Source of the DNA: Ecdyonurus torrentis
Taxonomy: Eukaryota; Arthropoda; Insecta; Ephemeroptera; Heptageniidae
Length of the DNA stretch: 64,000 nt
Reading direction: 5' to 3'
Assembly: GCA_949318235.1 (NCBI GenBank)
Contig: OX439131.1
Location: 3,059,964 to 3,123,963, forward strand
Under the pieces are notes generated by a model. It saw nothing but the letters and a program-made list of their open reading frames with translations. It was not told where the DNA came from and did not search any database. The translations under genes and the position numbers were made by a program. Of this stretch, positions 56,927 to 64,000 are shown piece by piece (position 1 is the first letter of the stretch; the number at the start of each line of letters is the position of its first letter).

Positions 56927-59006
56927 ATGGGGTCGACTGGCTACACGTGTCTCCGGCACACCTTCTGTTCTCTCAACGTGTTCCTGTGGGTGAGCAATAA
57001 GCCATAATTAATTATATAAAGATTAAATCTCCTTTCACTATAGTATCAGATATAGCAAATTTTTAGTTTTCAACAGAAACTAATTGAAGATCCAGCAAAG
57101 TTAATTTAAAAATCTATTGAATTTGACAATAAGAGAATAGTTTGCATAAAATCAAATCAAATTGTGCTTAATTTTGTTACTTTCTCGTTTTCAGTCATTG
57201 GATTTGAATGCAATTAAAAGTTTTTAAAGTAAAAAAGAAGAAGAAAAAAAAACTAGTTGGAAATTTATTTGTGTATGAATTATAATTAGCAATAACCTAA
57301 GCTGATGCATTGTAGTATTTGTATAATGACTATATAGGATGAAAGAAATGAATAGCGAATTTTAAAATTTAAAAAGTTACTAAATATAATATTTTCAGCT
57401 GGCGGGCTGCGCAGTACTGGGTTCTGGCTTATGGCTAAGGTTCGGATACATGAGCTACGATGAGATGCTACCTCAGTACAGTTTTCTCAACGTGGACATC
57501 TTTTGCATCGTAGCTGGAGCGATAATGTTTGTAATTGCATTCTTTGGCTGCTGTGGGGCGTGGTTCCAGAGTCGCTGCATGCTTGCTACTGTGAGTGATA
57601 ATAAAATAAATAATCTGTTAAGTAAGCAAATCAATCGAATGTGAACTTTTGTGTTCGTATACAGTACTTCAGTCTGGTGGTGTTTTTGTTCCTTGTGGAA
57701 TTCATGATGTCCGGCATGGGCTTCTTGTTCCGCGGTGCTCTCAATCACTCGGTCAACGAAGAACTTCGTATGGGCATCGCACAACATTACACTGAGAGCC
57801 CCGTGCGTAGTGATCTGGCCATCATCTGGGAGCATGCACAACGACAGGTATTCACGACTATAGAGAAATATCTGCAGTGACAGATATTATGATATTGACA
57901 ATGCTTTCATTTATATGTACTTTAAAAACACAATGGTATAACTAAAAAAAAAAAAAAAAAAAAAAAAACTAAGATAATTAAATATTTAATAATTTCAGTT
58001 TGAGTGCTGCGGAGTAAGTGGTCCTGAAGATTGGTACGATATTAAGGCTTGGCCAGGACAAAATTACGTGCCCAAAACTTGCTGTTTACCCAAGTTCAGG
58101 AATATTTCAGGTAAAAGACAAACTAGATTGATAAATCGTATAATTATTGGAAAGGTAAAATTGTATTCATAACAATTTCAGAAATTTTAATTTTTGCTTT
58201 GATAACATTTGAAGTATATTTAGGATGGTGATAGGACACTTTATCATTCTAAATCTTGCACTAACTGTAAGGTTTTAATATTAAGTACTCTTATTTATTT
58301 AAACAACTCAAGGTGGATCATTTTCTATGTTTTCTTTGAATAAAGACATTTAGTTAATTTAAATTAACTATATAGTAAAATTTACTATCACAATCGTGTG
58401 TACGTACAGTACGATCTATCAAATAGAGCAGCTGGTTGTTTAATCCAATTTTCTTGTTTGTCAGATTGCCATATGCAGAACAACCCTGAAATGTGGTACA
58501 GCAAGGGATGCTCGGAGGAAGTTCAAATGTGGTTCGCACAACGTCTGCAAGCACTTGGTATCGTCGGTCTAGTTATCGCTTTCATGCAGGTAATGTATTC
58601 TATCAGTTTAAATAGGTTTGAAAAACATACATTTATAGTGCAACCCTCTTTAAAAAAATGCATGATAAATTATAATGAATGAATAACTAAATAAATAAAT
58701 TGTGTAATTTTTTTTTATAAATTACTGAAACTTTTAGAAAGTACAGAAGAAAAAAAAACAGAAAATTTTCAAAGTTCAGATGTGCCTAAATTGAGTGACT
58801 ATCATTTACCTGCTGCAGTGTGTATGCACAAGTACCACAAATGTGGTATATTTTCTACTATTAAGTCTTTGACTTTTTAGATCTCAAAATCCATAGTAAA
58901 TAATAATCACTTTGATTTGCAGCTATTTGGCCTGCTATCCTCTATTCTGCTGTTCTGTACCGTACGACACAAGCAACGAAACTACAAGGCTTATGAACAA
59001 TCGTGA
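56927..59006 (+). CDS. Tetraspanin, TSPAN4/9-like
   Basis: Exons 56927-56989 (after an acceptor at 56917), 57399-57590, 57665-57847, 57999-58110, 58465-58589 and 58923-59006; phases agree and give 252 aa ending TGA. Four membrane segments lie at about 14-37, 54-76, 86-107 and 214-239. The large extracellular loop (about 108-213) has the CCG motif (149-151), a second CC pair (174-175) and single cysteines at 185 and 199, six in all. An N-glycosylation sequon NIS is at 181. Intracellular or juxtamembrane cysteines (8, 14, 72, 73, 81, 237) could be palmitoylated. The order of motifs (CCGV..DWY, VP..CC, GC.E.V..WF, then the last helix) matches vertebrate TSPAN4/9 and arthropod relatives. Tetraspanins organise membrane microdomains with integrins and other partners. 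The partner here is unknown. Confidence 0.93.
57943..57968. repeat. Poly-A tract in a tetraspanin intron
   Basis: Twenty-six A residues, 30 nt upstream of the acceptor of the exon at 57999. Confidence 0.9.
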
Positions 59007-59082
59007 GATTCCTAGTAATTAATTCATCAAACACCTCTCATCATCATCTCTCCTCTCATGTATTATTATATAAGGATTCATT

Positions 59083-59088
59083 AATAAA
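59083..59088 (+). terminator. Candidate poly(A) signal of the tetraspanin
   Basis: AATAAA 77 nt after the stop codon. Confidence 0.5.
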
Positions 59089-59300
59089 TCGACTTTAAGG
59101 AAGTAAAAGGGCGTGAGAGTGAGAAGACTCCAGAACCTTATGATTTAAAACTACTTTTTACTTCTTAAAAGACGACTGAAATGTGAATATCAATATTTGA
59201 TATTACAATTGACAATTAAATATTTTATTTTAAACTAATTTTACACTTTTTTTTTTCTTTTCTCAACAAAAGTTAATGTAAAAAGTCACTGGCAAATTAA

Positions 59301-59720
59301 GGGGGAATGGGTCATGTAGCAGTTCAGGCAGGTGGCGCTGCGATCGAATTTATGTTTAATAGTTTTTTAAACCATATTCTGAGGTGTTTAAAAAGTTTTA
59401 AACCAAAGGGTGCCCTAGATAAACATCTTAGCTTTAAGTCAAAACAATAAAAACTAATATATTTTATTTGATTCAGTTTTTGAATGTGACGGAAGGAGTT
59501 GAAAATGAGCTCATCATTTAATTTCTTTCCGTCACATTCAAAAACTGAACCAAAGAAAATATCTTGGTTTTTATTGTTTTAACTTAAAGGTACGATGTTT
59601 ATCTAGGGCACCCACTAGTTTAAAACTTCTTAAACACCTCAGAATATGGTTTAAAAAATTATTAAACATAAATTCGATCGCAGCGCCACCTGCCTGAACT
59701 ACTACATGACCCATTCCCCC
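59301..59720. mobile_element. Large foldback MITE, ~420 bp
   Basis: Two arms of about 190-200 bp are near-perfect reverse complements. The left arm starts GGGGGAATGGGTCATGTAGC and the right arm ends ACATGACCCATTCCCCC. The arms include GGTGGCGCTGCGATCGAATT and GTGACGGA near the loop (about 59500-59525). Small differences (for example CCAAAGGGTGCC against GGCACCCACTAG) show some age. No clear target-site duplication and no coding capacity. It lies 300 bp past the tetraspanin stop. Confidence 0.85.
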
Positions 59721-61725
59721 TGGGAAGCGTTTATATACTGCATTGTTATTAATATTGTACATTACTAATTAAAACTATATAACATTAATTATTAAAATTG
59801 TAGAAAAAAAAGGTTGTTTTATTAATGCTATAAATAAAGTGCTTCATATTGAACTTATAATACTACTGTACTGTAGATTTTAATGTCATCATTTTGGTAA
59901 CAACAATATATAGAGTGGTTTCTCTCGCTTTCGCCATGACGCCATCTTTGAATAGGGTTTCTACATGGAGAAAATTAATTCTAGTTTTTTACATTAGAAA
60001 ACTAGTTTTTGCACTTGTAAAAATTTTCTCATAAAAAAAAAACAAAAAAGGATTTATATAAATTTATTATTAATGTGTTTTTTTCTATGATCTAATATAT
60101 TGTATAAGTCTATTTCCTGTATCTGTTATTCTTCTGCTTGTACTGTGTGTATACCTACATTGTATTGGACGCGTATGTCTGTATTTGGAAACTACAATAT
60201 ATCAAATCAAATCATAAAGAACGTTTAACAATTCTTCTGGACCAATATTATACACAAACAGAAGACAAAAAGTGCTTATTTTCTTACTTTGCCAAGCAAT
60301 TTGTAAACTGTAATGTAGCGTCAAAGTGCATGCTTTAAATAATAATGATCGCTTGCTATCTCCATTAAATAACAATAAATTAACCTTCAATCTAATTTAT
60401 TAAACACTGAAACTATTACATGTTGCGAGCAGGCTCTGGCATGCAGCTGTCAACTAATATTGTTGTTACGTACCAATTCCTTGTTGATAATAGAAGTTTC
60501 ATAACTGTATGATAAGAAAAACTTACTAAATTTTGTGTATACATTTATAAATATTTGAAATAAATACTAACCAATTCTATTTGTTATTTCTTTTATAAAT
60601 TTTCCCAATTACCATAATATCAAAAGAAACTAAATCTTAAAATCTTAAAATATTTAACAAAATTTCAATAAATAATTTATCGTATTAAAATCTATGAAGT
60701 TGTGTATTACTATTCAAAAGTATACTTTTTAATTTTCTTAACTGTTTTATGCACATAAAAAAATTGAGCAAAAATGTATTATGTAGGTATAAATAGTTTA
60801 AAAATATAATTATGAAGTGTACAGTACAAAAATAAACACCACTGTACAATACATTAAATATTATGCACTTCCACGTATTTCCTAATATAGTAAAAGTTAG
60901 TTTAAACCTAAGGACTGGACTACCTTGCATGTCAATATAAAACAGACTTTATTGGGGAAGAAAAATCATGTTTAATTTTAAATAGAACAACATTTTATTC
61001 AAATCAGACAGTTGGGGGAGAGCTAGAAATAGAATATTGATAACGTTATATAAAACTGATTGTTATTATTTTTAACGATACTTTTTTTTTAAACAAAATG
61101 TTACTTTAAAATGTTGTCTATTATATTCACAAAATTATGACACCTGACAGCTATGCAACTTTTTCAACTACAATGTCAAGCAGGTTGCGGAAATGAAAAG
61201 TTTCAGGGGCTACATAAAACTCTGTAAAAATACAACCAATCAAATAATGCAAGCATTATCAAAAATTAAATAAAGTGGATTTAAAATAAATAGTGATACA
61301 TTTATTGTTTATTATTTATTTATTATTGTATTATTTTTGCTATTTTGTGTAATATAATTCCATTTTTTTTTTAATTTTTTTATTGTGAGGCTTCCAAAAA
61401 AAGGTTAGGTAATACTATAAGAATGTGAAATAAGTTATTTTCTTATTATGTTGGTTAATGTATTTATTCTGCACAAGTATTGCAGCAAAACGTAACCTCA
61501 AACCAATGTGTTATTCTACTTTTCTGAATATAATTATTGTCTAAATTACGTCATTTTAAGTTTGAAATTGTTAAAATTTCAACAAAAGATATTTTTGTTA
61601 AATATTTATTTATATAAACGAGTTAAAAGGTATAAAAAAATGAATAATTAATAATCAGCAAAATTGGCTACCTTTAATTATAAGGGATGAAGCTTAAAGC
61701 ATGCTCTTGTTCATATAGCTCTTGT

Positions 61726-61995
61726 CTAAGACATGTGTTCAGAACTCGAGTCTGTGTTACATGAATCTGCTACATTGGACAAACCATGACCTTTGCTGCT
61801 GGCAACACTCAACAGCGACATCGAGTAGAGAGAGGGCTTAGGCGGTTTCTTAGGTAGCTTAGTTAGGGCGAGCATGAAGGTCATGGTTCACGAAGATGTA
61901 GAAGAAAGAGGGACCACTCCACACTTGGTGGTTGTCGAGTGGTAACGAGATGTAACGTAGGAAACTATGTTCCTCAGCAGTGATTGACTTCTGGG
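61726..61995 (-). other. Coding-like island, possible terminal exon of a minus-strand gene
   Basis: GC-richer than its surroundings, with two overlapping minus-strand open frames. Frame 1 (about 61990-61850) includes EEHSFLRYISLPLDN and FFYIFVNHDLHARPN before TAA. Frame 2 (61884-61726) reads MTFMLALTKLPKKPPKP, then a Ser-rich tail ending SSSEHMS and TAG. A CTAAC branch-point-like word and an AG lie at the junction, so frame 2 could be a terminal exon. A minus-strand AATAAA lies downstream near 61605. I cannot name a family. It may also be chance or a fragment. Confidence 0.25.
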
Positions 61996-63918
61996 TGCAT
62001 GCCAACTTTTTTTATTTTTATTTAATTTTTAATATGACTGACGCTATTCCGTACACATTGTATAGTATGCACCAATAGAGTAATAAATAGAAAAGAAAAT
62101 CCTAACTAGTTTGGAAGCAGAAATTTAATAATTATTTAAATATTATATACTTTTACAGTTATTTTCGACAACTTATTCAGTCTAATCTGTAATTTATATA
62201 CTTTATGTCAGAGTTTCATATATTTTAAAGTTAATGCTAGGACATTTATTTTTAATAGCCATTGAACTTTTTTTTTTCTTTCTTTCTTTTTTTTTTTTTT
62301 AACAATGATAAAATAGCAAGCATTGACTTGAAAATATATGAAACTCTAACTTTATATTTAAATAAATGTCAGATTTAATATTAATAATAATAGCAAATAT
62401 TTTATTGAGCCAATAAAATACAATATGCAAACATTGCACATAGTCAAAAGAGTTGCTCAACAGAAGATCAAAAAAATACAAAATTTGATATCCAAAATAA
62501 TAGAAAGAGTAAAAAGTTAAATGATATTAGGCAAAGATATAAACTACAATTTATTTTTTTTTTTTTATTAGAAATGCCATTTTATTTGCACCACTCTGGT
62601 AACAAATACAATAATTCTGGCGTGGAGTGTATTTTAATATCTTATTCATTTATATATGAAAATGAGCAGACAAAATATAATATCAGTAAATACAAATGGC
62701 AATTAAGGCTTTAAACAAATCATCACACAACAAAAACAATTTTTAGTGAACATGTCACCAAAAATATATTAAACCAAGAATCAATAATGACATAAAATTT
62801 GATCTCCATAACAATATATTAGTACTCTTGCAAAATAATATAATTTTTACCTACCACGATAAAATTAGTCGCTGTAATAAGAAAAGCAAATACTATATTA
62901 TCTTACGCATTAAAAATACAAATTGATGTTTGACCTAACATTTAAAAATATAAAAATTCCATGAGGCAATATTTTTGTGTTTACATATGATGCAATATTT
63001 TGTAGGCTATGTATTAAATTGTTTTCAAATTTTATATAATTTTTAATAACAAGTGTGAATGCTATCAAATTGACTTAATATTTAAATATTGCAGCGTGTA
63101 AGCGAGCCTACTTTATATATACACAGCATATTATAAAAGTTATTTGTTATATTTCATTTGAATAGTTCATCATAATTGTATCCTTTAAAAAAATAACAGG
63201 ATGAAATATTTGAATAGCAATCATGATTTTTATTGTCTAAACGAGAAGAGTAATAAACTATTTTTTAATTGATAAAAAATGTTATTTTATAAACAGAGAA
63301 TGACTGGCGTATAGATTCACAAATTAAGTTATTAAAAAAACTAATAATGTAGTTAGCAGTGGCAGTTTAGGTGATTAACAAGTGAGAGGATAATGTCAAA
63401 AAATATGAAACTCCGTCACACGATGTTTTTAAACATTATGTTAACTTTAATTTTTATACTTTCATTAACAAGCAAGGTGAGGTTAATTTATCTACTTTTA
63501 TAATTATGTTTGCTATATTATAGATATTTGGTTGTGAAATATTCAAATTGAACTTTTTAACATTGAAATAACATACGTAGAAATCAATTAAATTATGTGA
63601 AAACAATTAAAATGAAAACGTCTCTTATTATAGCAGCAATAGAAGACTTGCAAACGTTAGTTTAGTGGAAAAAAATATATATAATAACAAACCATGGTGC
63701 TCAGAATCCATGAATACTAACAAAGTTCTATTTTGTGTGTCTGTCTTGATTTAACATGCTTTCTAATATGGGATCAAACAGTTATAATTTGATTTAAAAA
63801 AATTTCTTGATACTGCTCTTTTTTTTTTCCTTTTTTTTTTTGTAGTTTACTGAGCTTTAAATCTTTTGTTTTAATTTCATGAAATTAAATTATTATATTT
63901 AAACAATAATGATTTATT

Positions 63919-64000
63919 AATGGGCCACTTGCAATGAAATGATTTTAATTGTTGCAACAAGTAAGTGAAAGCGAGTTTTCCATAAGAAATGCATTAAGAA
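63919..64000. repeat. Dispersed repeat copy 2, cut by the window edge
   Basis: Matches 19979-20062 in the same orientation, including GAAATG, TTTTAATTGTTGCAAC and TTTTCCATAAGAAATGCATT. It probably continues beyond the window. Confidence 0.75.

Larger units (their letters stand above)
59721..64000. other. Intergenic AT-rich sequence
   Basis: No firm gene. Contains a possible LINE-tail fragment at 60120-60220 (ends ATATCAAATCAAATCAT), a coding-like island at 61726-61995 on the minus strand, and a truncated dispersed repeat at the right edge. The rest shows nothing I can name. Confidence 0.65.

Noticed and set aside
57450..57880. Separate short genes starting at 57450 or 57641
   Set aside because: They are exons of the tetraspanin extended into introns.

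Overview
The window is eukaryotic nuclear DNA, most likely from an arthropod. It is very AT-rich and crowded with microsatellites ((TA)n, (CT/GA)n, (TTGA)n, (TTTA)n), homopolymer runs and short palindromic transposon remnants, and its coding sequence sits in small GC-richer islands bounded by GT-AG introns. The protein families (an ADAMTS-like extracellular-matrix protein, a mite group-7-allergen/JHBP-type lipid binder and a tetraspanin) and the microsatellite load suggest a large-genome crustacean or a hemimetabolous insect. The species cannot be fixed from the sequence alone.

Four genes are supported by exon-by-exon, phase-checked reading. (1) ADAMTS-like gene A, + strand, 9041-16718: 13 exons, 717 codons visible, 5' end outside the window. 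It runs from the end of the cysteine-rich module through the spacer, a His/Pro-rich linker and six thrombospondin type-1 repeats (TSRs) to a C-terminal PLAC domain. (2) ADAMTS-like gene B, + strand, 24917-48274: a head-to-tail paralogue of A that looks complete at 631 aa. A signal-peptide exon is followed by a 15.5-kb intron with a GC-AG donor, then a shortened cysteine-rich remnant, spacer, acidic repeat linker, six TSRs and PLAC. (3) A two-domain TULIP-fold (JHBP-like plus group-7-allergen-like) secreted lipid-binding protein, - strand, 53093-49125: 3 exons, 463 aa, tail-to-tail with gene B. (4) A TSPAN4/9-type tetraspanin, + strand, 56927-59006: 6 coding exons, 252 aa, divergent from gene 3.

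Layout: 1-9040 is repeat-rich sequence with no exon I can recognise. 9041-16718 is gene A. 16.7-24.8 kb is intergenic. 24.8-48.3 kb is gene B with a long, repeat-laden first intron. 48.3-53.1 kb is the lipid-binding gene. 53.1-56.9 kb is the divergent intergenic or 5'-UTR region. 56.9-59.0 kb is the tetraspanin. 59.0-64.0 kb is intergenic, with one coding-like island at 61.7-62.0 kb. At least nine short terminal-inverted-repeat elements occur, mostly in introns and spacers from 42 to 60 kb. No transposase gene is visible.

The most interesting points are: a matrix-gene pair that has diverged in exon structure, linker type and N-terminus; a tandemly triplicated mini-exon in gene A with one copy that has lost its donor site; a decayed exon duplicate in gene B; and two perfect AGGTCA DR1 (HNF4/RXR-type) sites at the lipid-binding gene, one beside a full CRE just upstream of its start codon. 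I see no novel defence or mobile system.
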